Source: Entomortierella parvispora (lineage: Eukaryota; Mortierellomycota; Mortierellomycetes; Mortierellales; Mortierellaceae). Taken from it: DNA of 64,000 nucleotides. A model generated the notes under the pieces. It had not been told where the DNA came from, made no database searches, and saw nothing but the letters and a program-made list of their open reading frames with translations. Below are positions 1-10,938 of this stretch, piece by piece (positions within the stretch are counted from its first letter, which is position 1; every line of letters begins with the position of its first letter). Location of the stretch: positions 2,046,001 through 2,110,000 of the forward strand of contig OY752143.1 of assembly GCA_963573315.1 (NCBI GenBank), given 5' to 3'. A program made the position numbers and the translations under genes.

Positions 1-1470
1 GAGTATGGACCTTCACCGAATATCGTCTCCCGACTGCTGGAGCAGGACAACGAACGAATCCAGTTAATGAGGAGTCTCTTGGTGAATCTTGGACTCAAAC
101 TGACTGTGCCTGAAGTCGCCCCGGCTGCAGGTCAATTGGACCAAACATCTCAGCCCGTGTTGCCTCCTGGTGCGATCTTGGGCATCCCAGACCTGACGCC
201 TCTCTATCTGGCATCCATTCGCCCTCAGCTCACGGACGAATTGGAAAGGACCCTCAAGGGTTTGTCTAGTACAGAGGGGTTGATCAAAGAAGCCAATGAC
301 ACCTTTCAATTGATTTCATCTCCGGACGCCTCTGTACCTGTTCACACATCGACTTTGTCGGAGACCCCTGAGGGAGACACTGAGGAAAAGATTATCAAGA
401 ACATTGTCATCTGCAAGAATACGACTGGACCCTCTGCAGATCTCACCCCTCAGTTCGTCATGGGACAATACTTTGATCACCTTGCTAAGGTGAGGGCATC
501 CAGTTCTCTTTATGGTCCGTCTTTTGGAAGCTCGCTCATGTACGCAGAAGTGGTGTCGTCGACTCAGACCATGTTGGACAAGAATTTTGGACTCTGCCAG
601 CGTTTGCCCAATGGATTTGTGTGCAACTCTACCATTCAGGTCGCAGGTCGAGGACGTGGTCGCAATTCTTGGATTTCCCCACCAGGGTGCCTTCAATTCT
701 CAATGGTCTTGCGTCATCCTGTCCAAGCTCGACATGCCTCTGCCGTTTTCATTCAGTATCTTGTCGCTTTGGCTGTGGTGGAGAGTGTGTGCAGTTTGCC
801 AGGATACGAGGATGTGCCCTTGAGGCTCAAATGGCCTAATGATATCTACGCTGAGGCTCCCTTGGAGGATGGAGCTGTTCATGAGGATCCATCCAAGCCC
901 AAGATGATCAAGATTGGAGGCGTTCTTGTCAACTCGAATTTCAGCGGATCCGAGTTTCTGTTGGTTATTGGTAAGTTTTTTGTTTGAAAGACTATAACGA
1001 TATTCATGGCGTTTTTTATATTTATATTTTAATGTCTTTGTTCGTGCCCAGGATGTGGAGTCAATACGACCAACCCGAACCCAACAACGTCCATCAACCA
1101 TCTCATTCGACACCACAACAAGGTCACAGGAAAGAACCTGGGACTATTCACTCAGGAGACTTTGCTGGCCCATATCCTGGTCAAGTTTGAACAAATGTAC
1201 AAGACCTTCGTGGGCGGTAATTTTACAGGCTTTGGTCAATTCGAGCAGACCTACTATCGTCGGTGGCTGCACCAAGACGCGATTGTGACATTGACAACAA
1301 TGACGCCCCATCGACGGGCCCGAGTACAGGGCATTACATTAGACTATGGTCTGTTGAGGACAGTTGCTGTGGATGAACAAGGCAAGGACATTGCTGGAGA
1401 GGAGTACCGATTGCAACCCGACGGCAACTCTTTTGATATGCTCAAGGGACTCATCTCTACAAAGTCCTAG
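1..1470 (+). CDS. BPL1: Biotin-protein ligase (holocarboxylase synthetase), C-terminal part
   Basis: The reading frame is open from base 1, so the gene begins to the left of the window. Two exons are seen: 1-970 and 1052-1470, joined across an 81-nt intron (971-1051, GTAAGT donor, CAG acceptor) in phase 1 to give VIGCGVN. The enzyme makes biotinyl-AMP and transfers biotin to a lysine of carboxylases. The catalytic signature GRGRGRNSW (about residues 214-222 of the visible part) is the biotinyl-adenylate loop. LRLKWPNDIY and KIGGVLVNS are the other hallmark blocks of the BirA/LplA-like fold. The last 100 residues form the small C-terminal domain. Fungal Bpl1 is usually about 650-700 residues; about 460 are seen here, so the N-terminal glutamine-amidotransferase-like part is outside. 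An AATAAA lies 22 nt after the stop. Identification is secure. Confidence 0.93.
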
Positions 1471-1492
1471 ACATTCGGGAAATATCCAGTTA

Positions 1493-1498
1493 AATAAA
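1493..1498 (+). terminator. Polyadenylation signal of the biotin ligase gene
   Basis: An AATAAA hexamer lies 22 nt after the BPL1 stop codon and well before the next gene's likely start at 1681. Position and match are right for a cleavage/polyadenylation signal. No transcript was seen. Confidence 0.55.
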
Positions 1499-1680
1499 GA
1501 TCCCGATAGTGAACGAACGATGAGTGATGAAAAGAATGATTCTTGATGGCAGTCCATCGGATCAATTGCTTTATGTTTTTCTTCCGATTCACTTCCCCGT
1601 TGTTGCTTCTTGTCCTTTTCTCCCCCACGCTTCCCAATCCCTGTTCTGACTATCACTCCCGCAAAAAAACACCAGGCACT

Positions 1681-2430
1681 ATGGACATTGATATGCAGCA
1701 GCAGCCACCTCCAGACATGGATTTTGAGAGTATGACTTTAGACGACCTGTCAAGTGTCCCCTTTGCAGGCTCTTGCACCTGTCCCTGCACCTGCTCTGCG
1801 CACCGAAACATGGACGCGGACTCCTTTGCCATGATTGAGGGCTCAGAAGGGGCCGAAGCCCAACCTTTCATCCTTGTGCTTCCAGAAGAAGAATGTAAAA
1901 TCCTGTCGAGCACCAAAGCCGGAGGTGAGGTCCCTCTTGCTGTAGGCCACAGGAGTGAAGAGTCCGAATCCATGACCAAACTTAAGGCCAACATCCATAA
2001 GCTTGAGCGAGCTCTGCATCACGCCCATATTCGGCCCAGTCCCCCGCCTGACCTGCACGCCTACGATGATGTTGCTCCGGAAGTCAAGATGCTCAGTAGA
2101 GACATCATTGTTGCGGGCGGTGGTAGTGTCCATTGCGAACGCACCGTCAAACCGCAGGGCAACAGTAATAGAAGCTGCAGCAGTAGGAGTCTTGAGTCCG
2201 ATCGCCTTCCTTCGTACCATCAAGTCTCGGTGCGACGCACAACTAGTACAAGGAATACCGAGGACCTCACCCAAGACCTCAAGTCAGTGCTATCGACCGA
2301 CAGCCTCCAGTTCAGACTCAAGGATGATGGGACGGGTGCCTATGTGATCAAGATTGGCAAAGGCGTCTTGAAGCAATATGGGTCATTGGAGATTTGTCCC
2401 TCAGCTTTGACCCTGACCTTGCGAAAGTAA
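1681..2430 (+). CDS. Hypothetical protein with Cys-rich SCTCPCTC motif
   Basis: This is an intronless frame of 249 residues when started at ATG 1681 (MDIDMQQQ). I do not recognise the family. Visible features are an acidic N-terminus, a compact SCTCPCTCSAH motif near residues 31-41 with four cysteines that could bind a metal, a short predicted helix (TKLKANIHKLERALHHAH), a Ser/Arg-rich middle, and a C-terminal block ending in SALTLTLRK that looks folded. An in-frame ATG at 1546 would add a hydrophobic leader (FTSPLLLLVLFSPTLP) resembling a signal peptide. That start lies only about 50 nt after the upstream polyadenylation signal, so 1681 is preferred. If 1546 is used, the protein would enter the secretory pathway. 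The gene follows BPL1 on the same strand with a short gap. Confidence 0.6.
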   Translation: MDIDMQQQPPPDMDFESMTLDDLSSVPFAGSCTCPCTCSAHRNMDADSFAMIEGSEGAEAQPFILVLPEEECKILSSTKAGGEVPLAVGHRSEESESMTKLKANIHKLERALHHAHIRPSPPPDLHAYDDVAPEVKMLSRDIIVAGGGSVHCERTVKPQGNSNRSCSSRSLESDRLPSYHQVSVRRTTSTRNTEDLTQDLKSVLSTDSLQFRLKDDGTGAYVIKIGKGVLKQYGSLEICPSALTLTLRK

Positions 2431-3887
2431 ATCAGGAATCAGCTTACTACGATAACAACCGCTCGCTCTGTTTCTCGTCCTGCCTCTTGACGTCAACAAA
2501 ATGAACATTCATAAAAGAAGCGCGGATAATAAATCATGCTTGCTTGTTGTCCAAGAAGAAGAGAGGAAAGGCTTCACGGTTTGACATTACACAGTCATGA
2601 AGAACAGATCTGCGAAAAGAAGACGCGTTCAAACATAATGATCGCCCTACAAGAAACAAGAAAAGAGAGATAATACATTGCACTGAAAAAGATACGAGAG
2701 CCTACGGGAAGGTAGTCTCTTAAAGTGAAGGAAACAGCGAGTCCCTGTGGAGCAAAAGTAAACCTGGTAGTCGTTGCCAAGTTCGCTCACCAGCATTGCC
2801 CTTGTTTGGTTAGAGCTGTGCTTAGAAATCACCCTTTTTGGTTTTTTTTGAAGTGGCTCGGGAAATGAGATGGGGAGTTGCTGAACGTGCACAGTGGATG
2901 GAAGGCTGTTAAACTAAAGAACTAAAGAACGTGGTTGTCGATGTCTCTTACAGCGACAATCTTTGCTGCCTTGTTTTTTGTTCTCTTCGATGCATTGTTG
3001 ATATGGACAGATCGATTTGAGCAAACAAGCCCTGGTGCGAGGTTCCAGCGCCTGAATTTTGGAAGTGACCATGATCTCTACAGAGAAGGTTGGATGGGGG
3101 GGGACCTTGATCTGCGAAAAATGGGTCGACCTCCTCAACCAGAGGTCTGAATCAATGCGACGCGTCGCAATGTTCCTCTGCTCTGTTGAGGAATGTGTGA
3201 GCACTTACCACTTCGCAACAAGCTAGCGATGTGGGTGAAAACGGTGGGGTACAGTACGTACTTCAAGGGATATTTGCGCGTGAGTGTTGTTGGCTGGACG
3301 TCCATGGGGCAGCCAGAGAGCATTTTTTTTCCATGCAGCGCAGGATGCAACAATTGACCACATCACTTGGCAAATACCGTGGTTGTGGGTGGCTATGATT
3401 ATTGATTGCCCCATCTGGCTCGGAAAGACTGCTATGGTAGTTGGCTTCGCGAGCAGACATTTTGTTATTTATTGAGTCTGTTATGGCCCTGACTGACACT
3501 CTGAAACTATGAAGGAGCAAGGGAAAGTTGAGCTCCTAAGATATTTCCGAGATCCCTCTTTGCGTGGAAGGACGGAAAGCAACAAGTTGTCAGTCAGCCT
3601 TCCAGCCCAAGACACCGAAAAGTGGCGTTCAGCAAAGCGATCTTTTGGAGTATGGCAACACAAGGGCGAGGGCAAGATTGAGGACAAGGGCAAAGACAAC
3701 GCAATGAAACGCGCAACCGTGCATCCATCGGCAGAACACCTTTCCTTCAAAGTGACAAAGGGTGATGGCAAGGGGAGAAGGGAGAATAAGAATTTGAAAA
3801 GAGGAACGAGAGTCGACAGACAGAGATATTGTCCAACAGCCGGCAAGGTCAAGTTCAGTAAGTAAGCAACCGAGGAGGAAGTGAAGT

Positions 3888-3913
3888 AAAAAAAAAAAAA
3901 AAAAAAAAAAAAA
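3888..3913. repeat. Poly-A run (26 A)
   Basis: An uninterrupted run of 26 A residues. Its length may be unreliable in the assembly. Runs like this recur between genes in this window (33339, 46823) and may act as nucleosome-excluding tracts. Confidence 0.9.
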
Positions 3914-4012
3914 TGGAGGGAAGAGCAGCACTGTAATGACACCGCAAGGCAGCCAAGCGGCCAAAGCTTTTACGAAGACCTGGAGTAGGGCGGAGAAAGA
4001 AAGCGCCAGCAA

Positions 4013-4065
4013 AGAGAGAGAAGAGAGAGAAGAGAGAGAAGAGAGAGAAGAGAGAGAAGGGAGAA
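4013..4065. repeat. Tandem AGAGAGAAG nonamer microsatellite
   Basis: A nine-base unit made only of purines is repeated about five times. Its length is a multiple of three, so it produces spurious open frames with Glu/Arg repeats on the plus strand. Confidence 0.85.
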
Positions 4066-4135
4066 GAGAGGCAGCGCGCGAAAGAGAGTTCTCTGTCCGC
4101 GCAAGAACGGGCGCCGGTGGTTGGTTGGATGCAAC

Positions 4136-4157
4136 ATGTGTGTGTGTGTGTGTGTGC
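4136..4157. repeat. TG dinucleotide microsatellite
   Basis: About 11 TG units. TG-rich imperfect repeats continue to about 4370. Confidence 0.85.
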
Positions 4158-4375
4158 TCTCTTCTCTTCTCGGTCCCTCGGTCCCTCGGGGAGATTCTGT
4201 CGTTTCTCCCTTGCCGCCACTTCTTTGCAGTCTGTGCCATGTGTGAGTGTGGTGACAGCATGCATGTGTGTGTGGTAGAAAGCGAGTGGGTGTGTGAGAG
4301 CGTGCCTGTGCCTGTGTCTGAGTGTCTGTGCCTGCGTGTGTGTGTGCCTGAGTGTGTCTGTGCCTGTCTCGACTC

Positions 4376-4535
4376 TTCCCTTCCTTCCTTCCGTCCTTCC
4401 TTCTTTCCTTCCTTCCTTCCGTCCTGCCTGTCCCTTTGCGCCATCCACGCCAATCTCCCTCTTCATCCTCCCTTCCCTCTCTTTCTTCATCCTGCTTCAT
4501 CCATTCATTCATCCATTCATTCATTCATTCACCCA
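4376..4535. repeat. CCTT and ATTC tetranucleotide repeats
   Basis: Imperfect CCTT units (4376-4422) are followed, after a CT-rich spacer, by ATTC units (4500-4535). Together they form a long pyrimidine-rich coding-strand tract upstream of the gene at 4984. Confidence 0.8.
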
Positions 4536-4983
4536 CACCGTACATACATACATACACACCCACGCTCACTCTCACATACACATATACATACCCTTTACGA
4601 CCCTTCCTTCTAGTTTGCGAATAGTCCGCTCTGAATCCTCCGCATCTCCACACCCGACACTCAGCCCCTGGTATCCATTCCCTCACTAGTGCATCCATCC
4701 CTTCCTCCGCACTGCATCTGGGAAACATATCCCATTCCTCATCGCAACCGTCTCTAGTATGTCTTTGTTTCTCACCCCATCAACATCCAGACCGCACATT
4801 CGTTGAAACTTGATGCCTCGACCCAGCAGACATGGACCAGTCTCAACCTCGCGTTAATCTCAAATGTTTCTTGGCTTCTCCTTTTCTTCATTCATCCCTC
4901 CAGGGATTCCGTAGAGTCCCTCAACAGCGTTTGCCCGACTCTTAGTCGAGCCCACTGCCTGCACAGATCCCGCGATACCCGTC

Positions 4984-7670
4984 ATGCGTCTCCAGTCAAC
5001 GACGACAAAGAAGGCATCATGGATGGTGGTGCCGCTGTTGCTCTGTCTCGGGTCGGTTGCGGCCTTGAGTGCAGGCTGCGCCAACAACCAGGCAGAATGT
5101 CCGACACGTATGGTAAGCGTCTTTACCCCTGCTCACCCCCTGCTCATTCCTTGCAAACACCATACCAAAGATACTTGCGACACATTTATGGGTAACGGTT
5201 GCAACGGCAATCCTCCTGGCTTGTGTGCAACGTTGTCATTCCGCGTGGTCTTCAGTTCGTCGATGCGGCACACACGTTTTTAGAAAACATTCATCCAAAG
5301 CATGTCCCTCCCTCCCCTCCTGGAGTCCTTTGCACTCACAACACGTTGCTCAAAGTCCCTCTCCCCGAGGGCTGCTGGCTGTGTCCGCGTGGATGCGATC
5401 GCGAGAGTGCCCTATTGGCTTATGAGGCCTTTGTTTGTTTGCATCTTTCTCGAGCTTTTTGCTTTTTTTCTTTTTGATTGAGAGCCCCCAGCGAGCTGCT
5501 CTTCTCTCTCGCCAGGAACCACAAACAGTCTGACGGGCTGACCAACAACAATGGCGGAATCCTCGGCCTAGCCAGTCGAGGGCCAGACTTTGCCACTCTC
5601 CCCCATCCAAATCCAAACGCGACAGCATCTTTGCTCCAAAAAACCCCTTGTTACTTACCATTTCAGCCTATGCAAGCAGTCGAGACGCGTCGTTCCATCG
5701 ACCTGCTCCCATTCGCTGCCCGTCCGAGACATTTCCCGAAGCACGCGTTGTGCATGATATTGTACCCATGTACTCACACACACATTCTCTCTTCTAAACA
5801 GGCAACTGCGGACGCCCTGTCTCCTCTCGCGATCTTGAACGGGGGTGTGCATGCTGATCTGGCCCTTCTAGACAAGGATCTCCCTCGAATGACCAAGGTC
5901 GTCCCAGTTTCACCTACGCCAACAAAACACAAGTCCAAACCAAAGCCAAAGCCAAAGCCAAAGTCCACGGAACCACACAAAAAACCGCCAAAGGCTACGG
6001 AGCCACACAAAAAGTCACCAAAGACTACAGAGCCACACAAGAAACCGCCTCCAAAGTCAACGACCCATATATCCAAGGATCACGATGAGCCCATGATCTC
6101 GTTGGCTCCTCCACCAAAGCAATCCCACAAGCCAAAGCCAAAACCAAAGCCTCATACTACACCCCACACCGCCACGTCTCATGAACCATCTCGCACTCAT
6201 AATACGGAATCTGTCCACCCTCATAGCACCGAACCTCTTCACCCTCCACACACAACTGCTGTGGCACCGTCACCAAGCCCAACGGTCCTTCCAGATTCTC
6301 CAACACCAACGATAGCTGTGTCAACGGGAACATCGGGAGAGAACGTACCGACCTCGACGGAAGCAGAGACTAAACCAAGTCCATCATTGGATCCCTCAGT
6401 CAGTCCAACAGCAACAGCCAGGAGTGGAACCACTGTAGAGTCCCCGCCTGCTTTCACACCGTCGTCTTCGACTGTTCATGACCCTAGCCCATCATCAGCA
6501 ACCGCTGCATTACAGCCAACGTCAGCCCCAGAACCGACCCGTGGCGTCCAAACTCCTCCTCGGCCAACGTTGCCTCCACCCCAGACTACCACTACAACCG
6601 AACCCGCTCCAAAGGCTACAACAGCGGCTCCGAAACCCCCCGCAACTACGACTGCAGCCAGATCCATAGTCCCAGCCACAACGACGGCCGCCCCTAGTCC
6701 GAATACAAGTGCCCATCACAGTCGACCAACAAAAACGACGCCATGGCTGCCACCGACAATTGAACCGGTTACACCGCCAAAGACAATCCACACAGCCCCG
6801 CCCGGAGCTTCTCTTCCAGATGTGGTTATTCCCAACCTTCACCCGGAGATCCCAAACAACTCGATCAAAGTCCACATGCGGTTTGAGCGGGTGTCCTATT
6901 ACCAAGTGATCAACAATGGCATCTTGGCGGCTCAGCTGGTATCGTTCATCCCTGAACAACTCTGTCAGCTTTTGAATGTCGACTGTAGCCTCATCATGGT
7001 CTTGGCGATCCGCGATGGCGCCAGTGCATCCACAATCACCTCCCGGAAAATGAAGAAGCGGAAACAAGATTCAGATATGGTGGATGCAAAAGCCTCCGAT
7101 GATCAGGGTCTAGCCCACGACGGTGCTGCCCACGTCCTTCCTCATCGGGATGCAGAGAGCATTGCTCTGTTAGAGAAGCGGGGCCTGGTCACAACAAACA
7201 ACGTGGCGGATGCGATCCTGGTGACGGTGGCGATTCCTCAAGCAGAGTACTGGAACCTGAACAGCCTGCTGACCAACCCAAACAGCGCACTGTTCACAGT
7301 TGGGTCCACCAACTTTGGGCAGTTCCTAGACTCGACTTTTCCCCTCAGTAATCAGCCGCCTACACCGCCAGATAGCGAAGATGGGGATGACGATGGTGGT
7401 GACTCGACAGCGGATCCTTTGACGGGCGGTGAACCTGGATCTGTGGTGCTGAACCCCGGTGGGGGTTCATCGACCAACAATGGACCGGTGATTGGCTCCG
7501 TGGTGGGTGTGGCCGCCATTGCGTACGTGGGCATTGCCATGTTTGTTGTTCGCCGGTACAGAAATAAGAAGCTGAAAGAACAGGAAGCCGCAGAGCAAGC
7601 CAAGGCCAAGATCTCAGCCCCTGTCAACGTCCAGGATAGTTCCCACGGATGGGGATGGCAAAGCTCTTAG
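4984..7670 (+). CDS. Mucin-like single-pass membrane protein (Msb2-like architecture)
   Basis: Preferred model: exon 1 4984-5112 and exon 2 5802-7670, phase 0, 665 residues. Residues 1-30 are a signal peptide (VVPLLLCLGSVAALSAG). They are followed by a short Cys-containing piece, then a Lys-Pro repeat (KPKPKPK) and roughly 250 residues rich in Thr, Ser and Pro, as expected for heavy O-glycosylation. A folded membrane-proximal region has two parts (KVHMRFERVSYYQ... and ADAILVTVAIPQAEYW...) separated by a basic/acidic linker. This resembles a SEA-like autoproteolysis module, but that is inference. One transmembrane helix (about 605-627) precedes VRRYRNKK and a short cytoplasmic tail. The layout matches fungal signalling mucins such as Msb2, but homology is not shown. 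The 689-nt intron is unusually long and may hide an extra Cys-rich exon. No gene symbol can be assigned. Confidence 0.72.
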
Positions 7671-8369
7671 AAATGTCTCCTTTTCGCTTTTTGTTTTTTT
7701 TTTATGTGTTTTCCTTCCCTCACTTCCCTCCTTTTGCCAATACCCTTCCACGATATCATCTCTCTCGAAAATCCCACTTAATAATACTTTTCACGACCCC
7801 ATCCCAGTTTGCAAAAGCAGAAAAACCCTATAAAGACAAACGCAAGACTTTTTTCAAGAAAAAAAAAATACAAATGAGACCCGAGAATTCTCGCGCCCTT
7901 TTTTTCGGTACCGGTACTATAGACCGTAATAAGGCTTAATTATGAGTGGATTGGACCATGCACAAATGTCATTAACCTTGTTTCTTTTTAGTCGGGAACT
8001 ACCATCAAAAAAAAACAAAAAGTCGGTCGTCGCCGTCGATTTTTTTTTTTATTTTTGGAAAAAAGAAGTACAAGGGAGGGAGGTAATGGTGTGTTAAAAT
8101 GATACGGGAAGGTGTCTGTCTAAATTACAATTTGGGGAAAAGTACTTTACATGGTCATTTGGGTTTCAATGAAGTTGGTTTTAAGGAGAAGGTGCGCAGA
8201 ACAAAGAGAAAGAGAGAGAGAAAAGAAGAAAGAAATCAGCTGGAAAAAGGAGAGGAATGGGTCGTTCAAGTTCGTCATCAAGGGAGTGGGGAGTCATAGG
8301 AGGAGAAGGGGCAGGGGGTTGGAGGGAATATACAAAAGGCCCCTTCTTGTGTGTGGGGTGTGTGGCCTT
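7671..8369. other. Convergent 3' region, no gene seen
   Basis: The 699 bp between the stop codons of two convergent genes are AT-rich with T and A runs near 7690, 7860 and 8040, consistent with two 3' UTRs. No gene is apparent. Confidence 0.6.
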
Positions 8370-9293
8370 TTACAAGACAACAACGGTAGTTCGAGGGGAG
8401 AGATCCTCGTACGCAGGCGGAAGGGGTTCCTCGGCCGTCAGCATCTGGTTCAATCGAGAACGACCGCCCCAGCCTGGCGAAGACTCCAAGGATGAGGAGG
8501 AGACGGGTCGTCGAGGTTGCTGAACATGATAGTGAATCCTTCTGGCAGTGACTCCTGATCTGGATCGAGAGTGAGTCCTTGGTGTCACAATGTAATATCG
8601 ATCGCCACGGACCGCGGCCGCGGGTGGGTTGGTAATGGACGTTGAAGGAGAGGATTCTTCTGCTGCCGCCGCTGCTACTACCGCCGCTGCCCGTGATGAA
8701 GCCAAAGCCGCAGGTGTGCGGGATGTGAGGGAAGATGATCGGGGAAGACGGGGCACGACTGGGGTAGAAGTCGTTGCGGCTGTTGATGATGAACTTGCTG
8801 AAGCTGTCGTTGTTGCTGTTGTTCTCTGTGTAATGGCCTCCATTGGATGAGGAGCCGGATCAACGATCACTTGCAAGTCTTGAACGTGTTGGTAATATGT
8901 TGGAGGGCCAGATTCATAGTCTGTCACCGCCGTCTTTGTTGCCAGCAAGCGCAGTTTCCTCCTGTTCAGGATGGTCTTACCAAAGTAGATGAGAGCCACC
9001 ATCAAGGCCATGACCAAGATCACAAAGATGAATCCTCCAGTTTCAAAACCCATGCCGTCAGTGGAAGAGTTGGAGGGGTAAGAGGGAGAGGATTCTGTTG
9101 TGGATAGCGTGGGTGCTGAGGATATCGTAAAGGAAGGCAAGGATGACGACGTGGATGAAGGAGCGCCTTTGGGTGAGTTGCCCTTGGGTGTATTGATAGA
9201 GTCGGATATGAACAGAGAGGATGGTGTTGACTGAGATGACGAGGAAAGCATGGCGGTATCAAGGTCGCTGAGGGCTTCAAAGGACGAAGCCAT
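8370..9293 (-). CDS. Small single-pass membrane protein with two PPxY motifs
   Basis: Single exon, 307 residues from ATG 9293 (MASSFEALSD). I do not know a named family. The Ser/Thr-rich N-terminal 80 residues lack a signal peptide. A transmembrane helix at 86-105 (FIFVILVMALMVALIYFG) is followed by basic KTILNRRKLRLL. This orientation suggests an N-out, C-in reverse signal-anchor protein. The cytoplasmic part carries PPTY at 130-133 and PPAY at 292-295 (EEPLPPAYEDL), ligands for the WW domains of Rsp5/Nedd4-type ubiquitin ligases. It also has Ser-, Ala- and Arg-rich low-complexity stretches. It resembles the protein at 16020-17441: both have GPP[TL]Y soon after the helix, then a VxxDPA motif, and a terminal PLPP[AS]Y. 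An adaptor role for a ubiquitin ligase is inference. A longer frame extends upstream to 9635, but the TATA box at 9423 favours this start. Confidence 0.7.
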   Translation of the reverse strand: MASSFEALSDLDTAMLSSSSQSTPSSLFISDSINTPKGNSPKGAPSSTSSSLPSFTISSAPTLSTTESSPSYPSNSSTDGMGFETGGFIFVILVMALMVALIYFGKTILNRRKLRLLATKTAVTDYESGPPTYYQHVQDLQVIVDPAPHPMEAITQRTTATTTASASSSSTAATTSTPVVPRLPRSSSLTSRTPAALASSRAAAVVAAAAAEESSPSTSITNPPAAAVRGDRYYIVTPRTHSRSRSGVTARRIHYHVQQPRRPVSSSSLESSPGWGGRSRLNQMLTAEEPLPPAYEDLSPRTTVVVL

Positions 9294-9422
9294 TGTGGTA
9301 GGTGTATGAAGCGAGCTTGGGGGGTTGGGGGAGAGGGGAGGGGATGAGGGATGCAGAAAGACGAGGGACGGAGGGGGAAAAGAAAAGGCTGGATGTTTGT
9401 CCGAGAGAGGATATCCCAAAGT

Positions 9423-9430
9423 CTTTATAT
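9423..9430 (-). promoter_or_regulatory. TATA box of the PPxY membrane protein gene
   Basis: ATATAAAG on the minus strand, 130 bp upstream of the ATG at 9293. It is one of only two clear TATA boxes seen in the window. The other, at 17611, belongs to the related PPxY gene. Confidence 0.5.
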
Positions 9431-10899
9431 GTTTGTCCGGGGTGTGCGCCATGCAGTGGCTGGGACAGCACCACAAAACCAGCCCCGCCCCCTGCCCGAA
9501 AGCAAGAAAGGTCCAGGGTGAATTGTGCATGAGCGGCAGTTGCAGAGGATAGACATGACTATTGGAGTCCAAGGGCAGAGCAGGATCCTTCCCCCTTCTC
9601 TCGCACTCACTCCCCCTTTTCGCCGGAAGGGTCATGCATTTAAGCGCAAATCAAAGCGCAAATCAAATCGATAAGTAAGCATTAGCACTTCAATTTCAGG
9701 GACAGACAGCGACAGGTACCGCGGGTACATGAGGCGCCTGTCCGTTGGCCCGACCATTGGACCTTCTGACCCTTTTGGGACAACGGGGTAAAAATAATGA
9801 ACACGGGTAAAATAAACGTCGCTGCTGGATCAAACCATTCAATCATTGAGCATGTTCACTGAGTCTTGCCTCTATCTCCTCTTCTTGCAAGTCCCGCCCC
9901 CTTGCAAAATGAAGGAAAGCAGTGCAGAGCTCAGTGGCGTTTTCGATTCGATCTCGACCTCTGTATTACATGGTTATGAGGCAACGAGAGCCAGAGCTTT
10001 GTTTGGATGTGGCGATGTGGCGGTGACGATGGTGACGCCGTTGGCGGCCCGCTGGATCCTGAATCCTTTATTCCATGTAATTGGATCAAGAGCAGGTCCC
10101 CCTTTCCATTCTGGCAACCTTCTATTTTTGGGATCAAAAACAAAAAAACAAAAAAACTTGATCCCAAGGGAACCAACAGCTGAACTCGGTTGGAATCAGA
10201 ATTGGGCCAGGGCCAGGGCCAGGGTCAGGAACGCCACGTTTTCAACAGTTCGGTACTTTTGGAGAGTAGTAAAAAGCCAGGGGTGGAAAATAGATAAGCA
10301 AAGATGTCCCTTGGAGCCACGGACAAGGATACCAGAGACCACCTGGCTGACACCTGATACATCCATGAACCAAAAAAAGGGGGCGGTGGCGGTTTCCGTC
10401 TTTGCAAAGCGCAAAGAGCCATGGTTCTGGATTTGAGCCTGGCTCGCATCCAGACCATGACTAGTGTGATCACAAGCCTCTCAACGTGGACATGAGACTT
10501 GAGAGTCAGACTACAAAAACGCGCCCACTTCCACTCACGAATGTAAAGTTAGTATCGCGATCTTACTCAGGAATCTTGCACTAATTTGCTTCATAGATCT
10601 CTGTGTAATGTCCTGAAACGGTCAATTGAATTGGGCCATTCTTGATTCCTGAAACAAATCCCTCGGTGTTGAAGAGGCTTTTGGCAAAAGACTCATTGAA
10701 AGACGCGGTCGCCACTTGCCTCTATGTTAGAATTGCGTCAACGGAATGAATCAAGCTAGATACTACATTACAAATTACGCGACCCGCTTCCTAGAGAGCA
10801 AAGTGGTTGATGAGTCCTGGCTGCAGCTCACCAACCACCCTGGACTGAACAAAGAAGTAACATTGAAATGAGGAATTGGACGATAGGTGTTTTCTCACT

Positions 10900-10905
10900 T
10901 TTATT
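10900..10905 (-). terminator. Polyadenylation signal of the lipin gene
   Basis: AATAAA on the minus strand, 33 nt after the lipin stop codon. Spacing is typical. Confidence 0.5.
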
Positions 10906-10938
10906 CGGTGATCTATGGTACAACGTTTCCTTTTTTCT

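Larger units (their letters stand above)
2431..4983. other. Long intergenic stretch with a microsatellite cluster
   Basis: I see no convincing gene in these 2.5 kb. Frames on both strands are short or built from simple repeats. The right half (3888-4600) is a dense cluster of poly-A, AGAGAGAAG, TG, CCTT and ATTC repeats, which generates spurious frames of up to 274 codons on the minus strand. It probably holds the promoter of the mucin-like gene that starts at 4984. Confidence 0.6.
9294..10938. other. Intergenic region: promoter of the PPxY gene and 3' flank of lipin
   Basis: No supported gene. A 196-codon plus-strand frame at 9846-10436 has no recognisable features and is treated as chance. 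The left end contains a TATA box for the minus-strand gene, and the right end contains the lipin polyadenylation signal. Confidence 0.55.

Noticed and set aside
3629-4524. Long minus-strand frames (up to 274 codons) over the microsatellite cluster
   Set aside because: They consist of translated simple repeats (Lys/Glu/Gly/Arg, Thr/His, Ser/Leu) and exist in two or three frames at once.
9846-10436. 196-codon plus-strand frame between the PPxY gene and lipin
   Set aside because: No domain, signal or repeat, odd composition, and no good neighbouring splice sites. Probably chance.
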